A stretch of DNA of 13,761 bases. Origin: an uncultured Bacteroidales bacterium (GTDB lineage Bacteria; Bacteroidota; Bacteroidia; Bacteroidales; Bacteroidaceae). The translations under genes were made by a program, and so were the position numbers. Under the pieces are notes generated by a model. The model worked only from the letters and a program-made list of their open reading frames with translations. It ran no database searches and was not told the DNA's origin. Location: the NCBI GenBank assembly GCA_945837185.1, contig CAMAMZ010000046.1:1-13761 (forward strand). Reading direction: 5' to 3'. Positions 1 through 6,293 of the stretch are shown here, one piece after another (position 1 is the stretch's first letter; the number at the start of each line of letters is the position of its first letter).

Positions 1-40
1 GCAGTTTTCTCTCTTTAATTTTCATATAATGAGCGTCGTA

Positions 41-99
41 GTGGAAAAAGCGAGCGCCCCAACTCGTTTTCTACTGAGCCACTATTTTTCTACTGAGCC
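41..99 (+). repeat. Short repeat, left copy, with an internal 14-bp direct duplication
   Basis: The stretch reads TGGAAAA, then a CCCCAACTC block, then TTTTCTACTGAGCC at 67-80. The last 14 bases recur exactly at 86-99. A related series (TGGAAAA, CCCCACTCC, TTTTTCTACTGAAC) is found on the minus strand at 13641-13679, so the two copies face opposite ways at the two ends of the window. No open frame continues through it. It may be the remnant of a dispersed intergenic repeat; the family is not recognised. Confidence 0.45.
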
Positions 100-126
100 C
101 AGAAAAAAATACCAAAAAAATACCAT

Positions 127-164
127 AAAAAAAAAGATTGATTATCTCACGACAACCAATCTTT
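127..164 (-). terminator. Strong intrinsic terminator after the DUF3256 gene
   Basis: Read on the minus strand, AAAGATTGGTT (164-154) pairs with AATCAATCTTT (143-133) as an 11-bp stem with one G-U pair and a 10-nt loop. The second arm runs straight into a tract of nine T in total (135-127). It lies about 50 nt past the stop codon of the DUF3256 gene and also closes the short transcription unit started by the promoter at 203-234. Confidence 0.8.
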
Positions 165-197
165 CTAAACCTTAATAATCTAATACCATGAAAAACA
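127..197 (-). ncRNA. Candidate short RNA of about 70 nt
   Basis: A Bacteroidota-type promoter at 203-234 would start transcription near 197, and the terminator ending at 127 would stop it about 70 nt later. No sensible coding region fits between them on the minus strand. From memory, similar promoter-proximal sequences (ending in a Bacteroidales GTATTAGAT-like stretch before a hairpin) recur in Bacteroidales genomes as leader or short transcripts, but no named RNA family can be assigned here. It could instead be an attenuated leader for a gene below position 1. Confidence 0.4.
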
Positions 198-202
198 CAT
201 TG

Positions 203-234
203 CAAAGATACGCATATTATTTGGTACTGCCAAG
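203..234 (-). promoter_or_regulatory. Bacteroidota promoter overlapping the 3' end of the DUF3256 gene
   Basis: On the minus strand CTTG (234-231) is followed by a 20-nt spacer and TATCTTTG (210-203). This fits the TTTG / TAnnTTTG consensus at the usual spacing. The upstream box lies inside the last codons of the DUF3256 gene, so those codons and the promoter share bases. It fires away from that gene into the terminator at 127-164. Confidence 0.6.
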
Positions 235-909
235 GCTTTTATTGGTAAAATGATTAATTATAACTTTTTTAAACATCTTTCCGTCCCATTTAAATTTTCT
301 TTGCAAAAATATTGCATGAAAATCCTTTTTGTCTTCTTGTGTAACAAACATGGGATGGGGAGAGAGTGTTGCTGTATTGTCGTTGGGGGAGAGTGTAACC
401 TCTATCAGCATAGGGGCAAAAATTGTAACAAGTTGCTTAAAGCGTGCTTCCGACATTTCTTCTGGTTTTACGAGGAGTTCGTGCTGCATGTCTTGAAGCG
501 ATTTGCCTTCCCATAGCTGCTGATTATCTATTTCCTGCCATTCTTGTGTAAAAAAACTGACTGTGCTTTCTGGCTGGTCACCCTTATAAGTTTGTACCAT
601 ACAGATAATACTGTCGCTGTTGGCTGTTGGCAGCAACAGCAAACTCAGCGTAGCAGCCTTTGACAGTTGGATATGCATATAGTGTGTGGTGAGGCTGTCG
701 AGCGTTGTTGTGCCACCCAACAGGTTGTTGATGCTGTTATGGCTTACACTATCCGGCTTGAGCAGCAGTTTGCTTCGTAAATCCTGATTCAAATAAGGTG
801 TGAAATGTTGAGGCATATTCATCCAGATTTCCTGCATAGATTTAGCATCTGCTGCGATATGCGAAAGTGTGCTACACAGCAAGAGAAAGGCAATAAATAA
901 GATTCTCAT
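217..909 (-). CDS. DUF3256 family secreted protein
   Basis: This 230-aa protein matches the DUF3256 family of Bacteroidales, whose function is unknown. Residues 1-22 form a signal peptide: a short charged start, a hydrophobic core and a probable cleavage after A-D-A near residue 22. Cys12 lies within the hydrophobic core and has no lipobox, so the product is probably a soluble periplasmic protein. Family features include an early 'W-M-N-M-P' stretch followed by a leucine-rich segment, a 'LGG.T.LDSLTTHYM..QL' region around residues 63-82 and a 'Y..D.PESTVSFFT.EW' region near 108-124. The length is normal for the family. It starts 29 nt after a 41-aa gene and is probably the last gene of the operon beginning at 3330. 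Its final codons overlap a promoter. Family assignment is from recalled conserved segments. Confidence 0.8.
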   Translation of the reverse strand: MRILFIAFLLLCSTLSHIAADAKSMQEIWMNMPQHFTPYLNQDLRSKLLLKPDSVSHNSINNLLGGTTTLDSLTTHYMHIQLSKAATLSLLLLPTANSDSIICMVQTYKGDQPESTVSFFTQEWQEIDNQQLWEGKSLQDMQHELLVKPEEMSEARFKQLVTIFAPMLIEVTLSPNDNTATLSPHPMFVTQEDKKDFHAIFLQRKFKWDGKMFKKVIINHFTNKSLGSTK

Positions 910-938
910 GACGATGAAGTTTGTGGAAAGATATAAGC

Positions 939-1064
939 CTAAAGACTTTCGTCCTCAGGCTTATGGATTGTACGGATGGGTGAAATTTTCTTTTTCTTGA
1001 TGAGCCACGCCTGTTTGCGCAGCTCATATTCCTCTCGGTGGCGTTCCAGAAAATTATCTGCCAT
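939..1064 (-). CDS. Conserved-looking 41-aa basic protein
   Basis: The frame starts with ATG at 1064 and ends with TAG at 939-941, giving 41 residues. It begins MADNFLERHREEYE and ends in HKPEDESL, with a lysine-rich run (KKKK) in the middle. The composition is highly charged, with no signal peptide or membrane segment. It lies 16 nt after the DUF4270 stop and 29 nt before the DUF3256 start, on the same strand, as expected of an operon member. Bacteroidales genomes carry many tiny proteins starting MADN-(F/Y)-LE, often labelled hypothetical or wrongly 'dehydrogenase'; this resembles them, a judgement from memory. A competing 65-aa frame over the same bases has an unlikely composition. Function is unknown. 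Confidence 0.7.
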   Translation of the reverse strand: MADNFLERHREEYELRKQAWLIKKKKISPIRTIHKPEDESL

Positions 1065-1080
1065 AACACCGTATTTTAAG

Positions 1081-2490
1081 TTATTTGAATTTTGAATAGA
1101 TGACACTCAGCTTGATGGGAGCATGTGTGTTGGCAGAGCCTCCCACAAGTTTCGTGCTGGCCAGCGACATGTCGTGAACCACACTGGATATGCTTCCTGT
1201 GGTAGAGAGGTAGCCCACCGTTACAGGTATGATGACAACCTTGTTCCAATCGGGTTCGCTGCGATGTTCATTCATATAATTCACCAACCCTGAGATATTA
1301 GAGAAGGTATAGCTGTTCGTGAGCGACGAGTAGCTGGCTAAGAATGATGACTGGTAGTCAACAATCTGTCGTTTCTCAAAGAATGACTGTAGTTGTGCTT
1401 TGGGCAACATGAGCAGGGTTTGGGGAATGGACAAAGAGAAAGGACTCTCAAGCACGTTGTTGATGCGTGTCAGAGAAAGCTTTGCAGAGGCAATGATACT
1501 CTGCTCATGACCTCTCCAAATCTCGTCGATGGGTAGTTCCATTTCGGTAAAGATACCCGCGGGAGTCTTGAGATAGGTACATGTGTTGTCGTTCACCATC
1601 TGCCGGATGGCATTCTCATCGTTGGTGATGGTAGTTGTCTGCAGCACCTCCTCCGTACCGGCAAAGGTGGCAACACCCACTTCCACGCTGTCTTGATAGA
1701 CATAGCGGAAATAAATGTTCAGCTGGCTCTTGTCGATATAAGCCATTGAGCCCAATCCACTTGTATTCTTTAAGAAGAAACCCGGACAAACGTTGTGGAT
1801 GAAGTTATAGGCGTTGCGGAAGTTGTTCTTATCCTCATAATACTTCTGCATCACGTATGTACCATAGTTGGAATAGGTGCGTCCCTGTTTGTCGGTATAC
1901 GGCTTGTTGAGTGTTACACGGATGTTGTTGTAATACCCACTCAGGTTGCGAATACTGTCGGATTCCAACAAGTTGATGATGGTATAGGTCTTGTCGATCT
2001 GGTAGCCATCGGTCCTGGTAAGTCCTTCTTTATAGGGGTCATAGTCGGAGAGATAATTCACATTCTCTTCGAGTGGCTTATCCATTTCAAATACACGCAT
2101 CTTCATTGGCGTCAGTGAGTCGCCATAATAAGAAGAGGTATAGAGACGTATTTCTGCCGAGTCGGCAATAATGATGCCGTTGTCGAGGCTGGCTATACTA
2201 TCTTTGTCGGGAAAATCAAAGTTTTCGAGCGTATGAAACTGTATCATACAATCGCCCGTTATGTAAGCCCCTGTTTCCGGGTCGCGCACCTTACCTAAGT
2301 AAGCTGTGGTGTTACGCGAAAGCACAGCCCCTGCTTCGATGGAACGTGTGGTAACAGTAAAGGTATCTGTTTCAATGATAAGATTGTCCGACTTGTCTGT
2401 AATGGCTATACCGATATCCTCTGTTGTGTTGTCGCAAGCCGTTAATGAGAGAATTGCCAGCAGCAAGGCTGTAAGATATTTCATTTTCAT
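1081..2490 (-). CDS. DUF4270 family lipoprotein
   Basis: The 469-aa product fits DUF4270, a Bacteroidota family of cell-surface or periplasmic lipoproteins of unknown function. A GTG at 2511 would lengthen the frame, but ATG at 2490 (or 2484) places a proper signal peptide: MKMKY, hydrophobic residues 6-16, then the lipobox L-T-A-C with Cys19 as the lipidation site. After it come short acidic residues and 'EDIG', as in the family. The body is rich in Thr, Ser, Tyr and Asn with predicted beta strands. The gene lies 39 nt after the glycogen-synthase-like gene. From memory, the same pair stands together across Bacteroidota, often near panC and panD, which are not in this window. The conserved pairing suggests a shared envelope-related task, which is an inference. 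Confidence 0.8.
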   Translation of the reverse strand: MKMKYLTALLLAILSLTACDNTTEDIGIAITDKSDNLIIETDTFTVTTRSIEAGAVLSRNTTAYLGKVRDPETGAYITGDCMIQFHTLENFDFPDKDSIASLDNGIIIADSAEIRLYTSSYYGDSLTPMKMRVFEMDKPLEENVNYLSDYDPYKEGLTRTDGYQIDKTYTIINLLESDSIRNLSGYYNNIRVTLNKPYTDKQGRTYSNYGTYVMQKYYEDKNNFRNAYNFIHNVCPGFFLKNTSGLGSMAYIDKSQLNIYFRYVYQDSVEVGVATFAGTEEVLQTTTITNDENAIRQMVNDNTCTYLKTPAGIFTEMELPIDEIWRGHEQSIIASAKLSLTRINNVLESPFSLSIPQTLLMLPKAQLQSFFEKRQIVDYQSSFLASYSSLTNSYTFSNISGLVNYMNEHRSEPDWNKVVIIPVTVGYLSTTGSISSVVHDMSLASTKLVGGSANTHAPIKLSVIYSKFK

Positions 2491-2529
2491 AATCTTGGTG
2501 GGATTATACACGTATCTATAATTTTCGGG

Positions 2530-3330
2530 TTACAGAAGTGACTGGAAGAAGTCGGTGTAAGCGGTGAACTGCTCATCGCCAGGGTAGGAGAGGACAGGAA
2601 GTTTCTTCTCGTTGGCATAAGCCATGAGTGTCTCGCTGACATTGCTGTCGGCGGCAATCACACCGTCGCTGTAGTCGATGGCCAATTTCCCTAACTCCGT
2701 AAGGTCAAACGCATCGTTGTAGTTGGCCAGCAGGTCGGCACTTGCTGTTCTAAACTCCACGGCTTTCTTGAAATCATCGCTCAGTTTGTTTTGCAACTGA
2801 TGGCCGTGCAGGGAGATGACAACTTTCGCATCAGCAAACGACGGTTCCTCCTTGTAGGCTGTTTTCATGTAGAAAGGCACAACAGCCGACATCCATCCTT
2901 GGCACACTACCAAGTCGGGTACCCAGCGCAGCTTCTTGACGGTTTCCAAAACACCTCTGGCAAAGAATATGGCCCGCTCACCATTGTCGCTATACTCTTC
3001 TCCGTTTTCGTTTGTGGCCATATGGCGTTTGGTGAAATAATCATCATTGTCTATAAAATACACCTGTATTCTCGATACGGGAATAGATGCTACCTTGATG
3101 ATGAGTGGATGATCGGTGTCGTCGATGATAAGGTTCATGCCGGAAAGCCTGATGACCTCATGCAACTGTCCGCGACGTTCGTTGATAGTGCCCCATTTGG
3201 GCATGAAGGTGCGGATTTCAAATCCAGCTTCTTGTGTCTTGTGAGGAAGGTCGCGTCCCCACACAGACATTTTTGATTCTGCTACATAAGGATTGATTTC
3301 CTGATTGATGAACAATACTTTCTTTGCCAT
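2530..3330 (-). CDS. Half-length glycogen/starch synthase homologue (GT5 N-terminal domain only)
   Basis: The 266-aa protein matches the N-terminal domain of glycogen/starch synthases (GT-B fold, family GT5): 'KKVLFINQEINPY' at the start, 'NERR.QLHEVIRLSGMN' near residues 50-66, 'VYFIDNDDYF' near 89-98, and 'DNGERAIFFARGVLETV' near 114-130, followed by a VPDLVVCQGW segment. True GlgA is about 480 aa. The C-terminal half with the catalytic glutamates and most ADP-glucose contacts is absent, and the substrate loop KxGGL near the N-terminus is replaced by S-K-M-S-V-W-G. Genome databases usually call this short Bacteroidota form 'glycogen/starch synthase'. It is probably not a working synthase; its real role is unknown. 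It is first in the operon with DUF4270, behind a TAnnTTTG box. Confidence 0.85.
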   Translation of the reverse strand: MAKKVLFINQEINPYVAESKMSVWGRDLPHKTQEAGFEIRTFMPKWGTINERRGQLHEVIRLSGMNLIIDDTDHPLIIKVASIPVSRIQVYFIDNDDYFTKRHMATNENGEEYSDNGERAIFFARGVLETVKKLRWVPDLVVCQGWMSAVVPFYMKTAYKEEPSFADAKVVISLHGHQLQNKLSDDFKKAVEFRTASADLLANYNDAFDLTELGKLAIDYSDGVIAADSNVSETLMAYANEKKLPVLSYPGDEQFTAYTDFFQSLL

Positions 3331-3381
3331 GTCGTTCCTGTGCTAATATTTTCGTTTTACGAGTTGACGTTCTTTGATTTG

Positions 3382-3389
3382 CAAAGGTA
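3382..3389 (-). promoter_or_regulatory. -7 box for the glycogen-synthase-like operon
   Basis: TACCTTTG on the minus strand matches the Bacteroidota -7 consensus TAnnTTTG and stands about 50 nt upstream of the start codon at 3330. No TTTG is seen 19-21 nt upstream, so the -33 box is weak or absent. An AT-rich stem-loop (3419-3437) lies just above it. Confidence 0.55.
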
Positions 3390-3418
3390 CGAAAAAAAAC
3401 TGAGAATGATTTGCTTTT

Positions 3419-3437
3419 ATTTGTTTTTCAAACAAAT
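3419..3437. repeat. Short AT-rich hairpin upstream of the 3330 promoter
   Basis: ATTTGTTT and AAACAAAT form a perfect 8-bp inverted repeat around a 3-nt loop. It has no T tract on the minus strand, so it is unlikely to be the terminator of the mmd operon. It could be an operator or curved upstream DNA, or chance in AT-rich sequence. Confidence 0.35.
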
Positions 3438-3464
3438 GCAAACATAAATTGTGCAATTTTAAAT

Positions 3465-3509
3465 GCAAAATCCCCCGATTTGCTCCCTTTGGGTACAAAT
3501 CGGAGGATT
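3465..3509 (-). terminator. Terminator of the mmd operon
   Basis: On the minus strand AATCCTCCGATTTG (3509-3496) pairs with CAAATCGGGGGATT (3482-3469) as a 14-bp stem with one G-U pair and a 13-nt loop. TTGCATTT follows, so there are four T in a row across the stem end. It begins 26 nt after the mmdC stop codon. It separates the mmd genes from the 3330 operon. Confidence 0.75.
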
Positions 3510-3535
3510 GCTATGTTGTTTTGTACGAGTGTTGC

Positions 3536-3961
3536 TTATTCTACAACAACAAGTGCCTCTTCTTCCAATACAGCCTGACCCGGCTTTACGCAAATGGCAG
3601 TAACCTTGCCATCTTTTTCGGCTTCAATATTGTTCGACATTTTCATGGCTTCCAATACAACGAGTGTGTCGCCAGCCTTCACTTCCTGACCAACTTCCAC
3701 GCAAATCTCTATGATTGTTCCAGGAAGCGGAGCCTTTACGGCATTGGCTGTATTCACGTTGGCAGCCGGTGCAGCATCATCGGCAGCAGCTTCTGTAGGT
3801 TGGCCCAATACCACCTTCTTCTTTTCAGCTACTTCTTCTTTTTCCAACTGCACCTTGTAGCTTTCACCGTTTACCGTGATGTCTGCCACATTGTTCTCGT
3901 CAATCTCTGCGATGGCAACTTTGTATTCCTTGCCATCAATCGTATATTTAAACTCTTTCAT
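3536..3961 (-). CDS. mmdC: Biotin carboxyl carrier subunit of methylmalonyl-CoA decarboxylase
   Basis: The 141-aa protein carries the covalently bound biotin that ferries CO2 between subunits. Residues 1-45 form a small domain typical of Bacteroidales homologues, with 'YTIDGKEYKV' and 'ITVNGESYKV' as two similar strands. Residues 46-75 are an Ala/Pro/Asn-rich flexible linker. Residues 76-141 are the biotinyl domain: 'KAPLPGTI' start, the 'EAMKM' motif with Lys107 as the biotin site, and the closing 'V..GQAV...ALVVVE'. It follows the 49-aa subunit gene by 12 nt and mmdA one gene earlier. Family members also serve oxaloacetate or glutaconyl-CoA decarboxylases. The mmdA partner favours methylmalonyl-CoA, the last steps of propionate formation from succinate. 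Confidence 0.88.
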   Translation of the reverse strand: MKEFKYTIDGKEYKVAIAEIDENNVADITVNGESYKVQLEKEEVAEKKKVVLGQPTEAAADDAAPAANVNTANAVKAPLPGTIIEICVEVGQEVKAGDTLVVLEAMKMSNNIEAEKDGKVTAICVKPGQAVLEEEALVVVE

Positions 3962-3973
3962 CTTCGGTTGTTT

Positions 3974-4123
3974 TTAGGGTTTGGGTGTTACGCCCAGAAA
4001 CTTGGCATTCCAAAGCGTGCAACGAGGCTGAATGGTTATGATGCCCGGTTCAGCGTCGTGAACGTTGTTGCCTTGGTATTCAAATATAGCCATGGCGATG
4101 GCCGCAAATACATTCTTGTCCAT
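3974..4123 (-). CDS. 49-aa epsilon-like small subunit of methylmalonyl-CoA decarboxylase
   Basis: The start chosen is the ATG at 4123 (MDKNVFAAIAMAI); a longer frame to 4231 would overlap the end of mmdA and has an unnatural composition. It lies 32 nt after mmdA and 12 nt before mmdC. The Ala-rich helix 'FAAIAMAIFEYQG' and the later 'ITIQP' and 'W' followed by a basic tail resemble the soluble C-terminal end of OadG/MmdD (delta/gamma) subunits and the free epsilon subunit MmdE of Veillonella. In those enzymes the region helps hold the complex together. The N-terminal membrane helix of OadG is absent. The role here, linking carboxyltransferase and carrier, is inferred from position and resemblance. 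Confidence 0.72.
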   Translation of the reverse strand: MDKNVFAAIAMAIFEYQGNNVHDAEPGIITIQPRCTLWNAKFLGVTPKP

Positions 4124-4155
4124 ACTTTCTTGTTTTGCCTTTGGAAATATTGATA

Positions 4156-5721
4156 TTACATGGGCATGCAACCATGTTTCTTGGCAGGAAGACTCTGTTT
4201 CTTGGTTGCCAACTGTGCAAGGCCACGGCAAATGCGGAATCGGGTGTTGCGCGGTTCTATCACGTCGTCAATATAGCCATATTGTGCTGCCTGATAGGGG
4301 TTGGCAAACATCTCGGTGTATTCCTCTTCCTTCTCTGCGAGGAATGCCTTTACGTCTTCGCCTGCATCCTTCTTGGCCTTTGCCTCACGTGCGCAAAGAA
4401 CGGCTACGGCACCACTTGCTCCCATAACGGCAATTTCAGAAGAAGGCCATGCAAAGTTCAGGTCAGCACGAAGCTGCTTGCAACCCATCACGATGTGTGA
4501 ACCACCATAGCTCTTACGTAAGGTGATGGTAATCTTGGGCACGGTAGCCTCTCCGTAGGCATACAGCAATTGTGCTCCGTGGAGAATTACCGCATTGAAC
4601 TCCTGACCTGTACCAGGCAAGAAACCGGGAACGTCTACCAACGATACGATGGGGATGTTGAAAGCGTCGCAGAAGCGAACAAAGCGCGCTCCCTTACGTG
4701 AGGCATTCACATCGAGCACACCGGCATAAGCAGAAGGCTGGTTGGCCACGATACCCACGCTCTGTCCGTTGAAGCGTGCGAAACCTGTGATGATATTCTT
4801 GGCAAACTTAGGCTGTACTTCAAAGAAATCGCCATTGTCGGTGATAGCGGTAATCACCTTATACATATCATAAGCTTGGTTCGGGTTCTCGGGAATAATC
4901 TCATTGAGAAGGTCTTCCTTGCGATCGATAGGATCGTTGCATTCTGTGCGCGGAGCCTCCTCCATGTTGTTGGAAGGAATATAAGAAAGGAGCGTCTTGA
5001 TCATCTCCATACATTCTTCTTCCGTCTTGGCGGTAAAGGTTGTTACACCACTCTTTGTGGCATGCACACTGGCACCGCCCAGATGCTCAGCGTCGATGTC
5101 TTCACCCGTAACAGTCTTTACAACCTTCGGACCTGTGAGGAACATATAACTTGTCTGCTCCTTCATGATGATAAAGTCTGTAAGGGCAGGCGAATAAACG
5201 GCACCACCGGCACAAGGACCCAAGATGGCGCTAATTTGCGGAATGACACCCGATGCAAGGATGTTACGCTCGAAAATCTCGCCATAACCAGCAAGGGCAC
5301 AAATACCTTCCTGAATACGTGCGCCACCAGAGTCGTTCATACAAATGACCGGAGCACCCATGGTCATGGCCATATCCATAATCTTGCATATCTTTTGTGC
5401 CATGGTTTCAGAGAGTGAACCGCCGTTCACGGTGAAATCTTGTGCATAGACATATACCAAGCGTCCGTTGATGGTGCCACTTCCGGCAACCACACCATCG
5501 CCTAAGTATTGTTTCTTGTCCATGCCAAAGTTATGACACCTATGAAGTTTGAACATGTCGTATTCCTCGAAGCTGCCCTCGTCCAAGAGCATGTCAATAC
5601 GCTCATGGGCGGTGTATTTGCCGCGGGCATGCTGCTTTTCGATGGCTTTCTCACCACCTCCAAGACGAGCCTGTTCGCGCTTTGCGATCAGCTCTTTGAT
5701 CTTTTCCACTTGTTTAGTCAT
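4156..5721 (-). CDS. mmdA: Methylmalonyl-CoA decarboxylase alpha subunit (carboxyltransferase)
   Basis: The 521-aa protein is a full-length carboxyltransferase of the PccB/MmdA type, in two crotonase-like halves. It moves the carboxyl group of methylmalonyl-CoA to biotin on the carrier, giving propionyl-CoA. Visible motifs are 'DSGGARIQEG' (130-139), 'GPCAGGAVYSPALTD' (168-182), 'GGASVHATKSGV' (215-226), 'DVPGFLPGTGQE' (363-374) and 'GGSHIVMGCK' (406-415). The C-terminus ends KKHGCMPM, close to the KKHGNIPL-type tail common in MmdA. Propionyl-CoA carboxylase beta subunits share the fold, but no biotin carboxylase gene is nearby, which favours a decarboxylase. It heads a three-gene operon with a promoter at 5759-5790. 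The usual membrane beta subunit is not adjacent. Confidence 0.9.
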   Translation of the reverse strand: MTKQVEKIKELIAKREQARLGGGEKAIEKQHARGKYTAHERIDMLLDEGSFEEYDMFKLHRCHNFGMDKKQYLGDGVVAGSGTINGRLVYVYAQDFTVNGGSLSETMAQKICKIMDMAMTMGAPVICMNDSGGARIQEGICALAGYGEIFERNILASGVIPQISAILGPCAGGAVYSPALTDFIIMKEQTSYMFLTGPKVVKTVTGEDIDAEHLGGASVHATKSGVTTFTAKTEEECMEMIKTLLSYIPSNNMEEAPRTECNDPIDRKEDLLNEIIPENPNQAYDMYKVITAITDNGDFFEVQPKFAKNIITGFARFNGQSVGIVANQPSAYAGVLDVNASRKGARFVRFCDAFNIPIVSLVDVPGFLPGTGQEFNAVILHGAQLLYAYGEATVPKITITLRKSYGGSHIVMGCKQLRADLNFAWPSSEIAVMGASGAVAVLCAREAKAKKDAGEDVKAFLAEKEEEYTEMFANPYQAAQYGYIDDVIEPRNTRFRICRGLAQLATKKQSLPAKKHGCMPM

Positions 5722-5758
5722 AATCGAAATTTGTATTCCTTAGTTCAAAATTTTGGCG

Positions 5759-5790
5759 CAAAGTTACAAAAAAACGGTATAACAGACGAA
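5759..5790 (-). promoter_or_regulatory. Promoter of the mmd operon
   Basis: On the minus strand TTCG (5790-5787), a 20-nt spacer and TAACTTTG (5766-5759) fit the Bacteroidota TTTG / TAnnTTTG pattern, with one mismatch in the upstream box. The -7 box is about 40 nt above the mmdA start codon. Confidence 0.65.
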
Positions 5791-5883
5791 TATTTTCAGA
5801 ACATTAACGCATGTCGACTCCTATTTTGCAAGGTGACATGGGTGTCTGAAAAGGTTCTTGTTATACCCCTTTGTAGTGAGCGA

Positions 5884-6174
5884 TTATTCGGTGGCGTGTT
5901 TGCGCGAATAGAGATACAGGTTGTCAGAAGGTTTGAATACCACCTTGTCGTGGGCTTCAATCTGAATCTTTTCACCTGTGGCAGGATTGACGCCTTGTCG
6001 TGCAGGGACACTCTTGATGAAGAACCTGCCAAAATCAGGAATGCTTATTTCATTGTCACCTTCGCACAAGTTGTCGGCTATAACGCCTAATACAGCGTTC
6101 AAACAACGGTTGGCCTCTGTCTTGGATGCTCCAAGACGCTCTGCGATAGCAGCTGAAAGTTGCGTTCTGTTCAT
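5884..6174 (-). CDS. HU family DNA-binding protein
   Basis: The 96-aa protein has the size and layout of HU/IHF proteins, which bend and compact DNA as dimers. Residues 1-40 form the helical dimer part ('MNRTQLSAAIAERLG'). Residues 43-80 form the beta arm with 'IPDFGRFFIKSV', an Arg at 59 and 'NPATGEKI' (63-70), where Pro64 is the residue that wedges into DNA. 'FKPSDNLY' closes the fold. It has its own good promoter at 6239-6270, about 65 nt upstream of the ATG at 6174. A following stretch of 162 nt holds the mmdA promoter and no clear terminator. Whether it is HU or an IHF-like subunit cannot be told from sequence alone. Confidence 0.92.
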   Translation of the reverse strand: MNRTQLSAAIAERLGASKTEANRCLNAVLGVIADNLCEGDNEISIPDFGRFFIKSVPARQGVNPATGEKIQIEAHDKVVFKPSDNLYLYSRKHATE

Positions 6175-6238
6175 ATATTTGTCGATAGTCAGTTATGATA
6201 ATTATGTGTATAGTCTTCCTATTCCTTTTTCTGTTGTG

Positions 6239-6270
6239 CAAAAGTACTGATATTATCTTGAACCTCCAAA
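6239..6270 (-). promoter_or_regulatory. Promoter of the HU gene
   Basis: On the minus strand TTTG (6270-6267), a 20-nt spacer and TACTTTTG (6246-6239) match both boxes of the Bacteroidota consensus perfectly. It lies in the 119-nt gap after yaaA, so the HU gene is expressed on its own. A 7-bp inverted repeat (CCTCCAA at 6263-6269, TTGGAGG at 6301-6307) overlaps the upstream box and the yaaA stop. Confidence 0.75.
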
Positions 6271-6293
6271 TATTGTTTTCTTTTTCTTCGTTC

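Noticed and set aside
188..253. A 21-codon plus-strand frame starting MKNTLQRY
   Set aside because: It is covered by the minus-strand promoter and terminator sequences and the DUF3256 end, and there is no plus-strand promoter or structure to support a leader peptide.
872..1069. A 65-codon minus-strand frame overlapping the 41-aa gene
   Set aside because: It overlaps the DUF3256 start in another frame and has an Arg/Cys/Ser-rich composition; the 41-aa frame fits the gap and looks like a known small-protein type.
4124..4231. N-terminal extension of the 49-aa mmd subunit up to 4231
   Set aside because: It would overlap the mmdA 3' end by 76 bases and adds Cys/Trp/His-rich residues unlike the family. 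The ATG at 4123 gives the expected size.
5835..5875. Possible terminator after the HU gene
   Set aside because: The best stem has 7 bp with two G-U pairs and no T tract beyond the arm; too weak to call.
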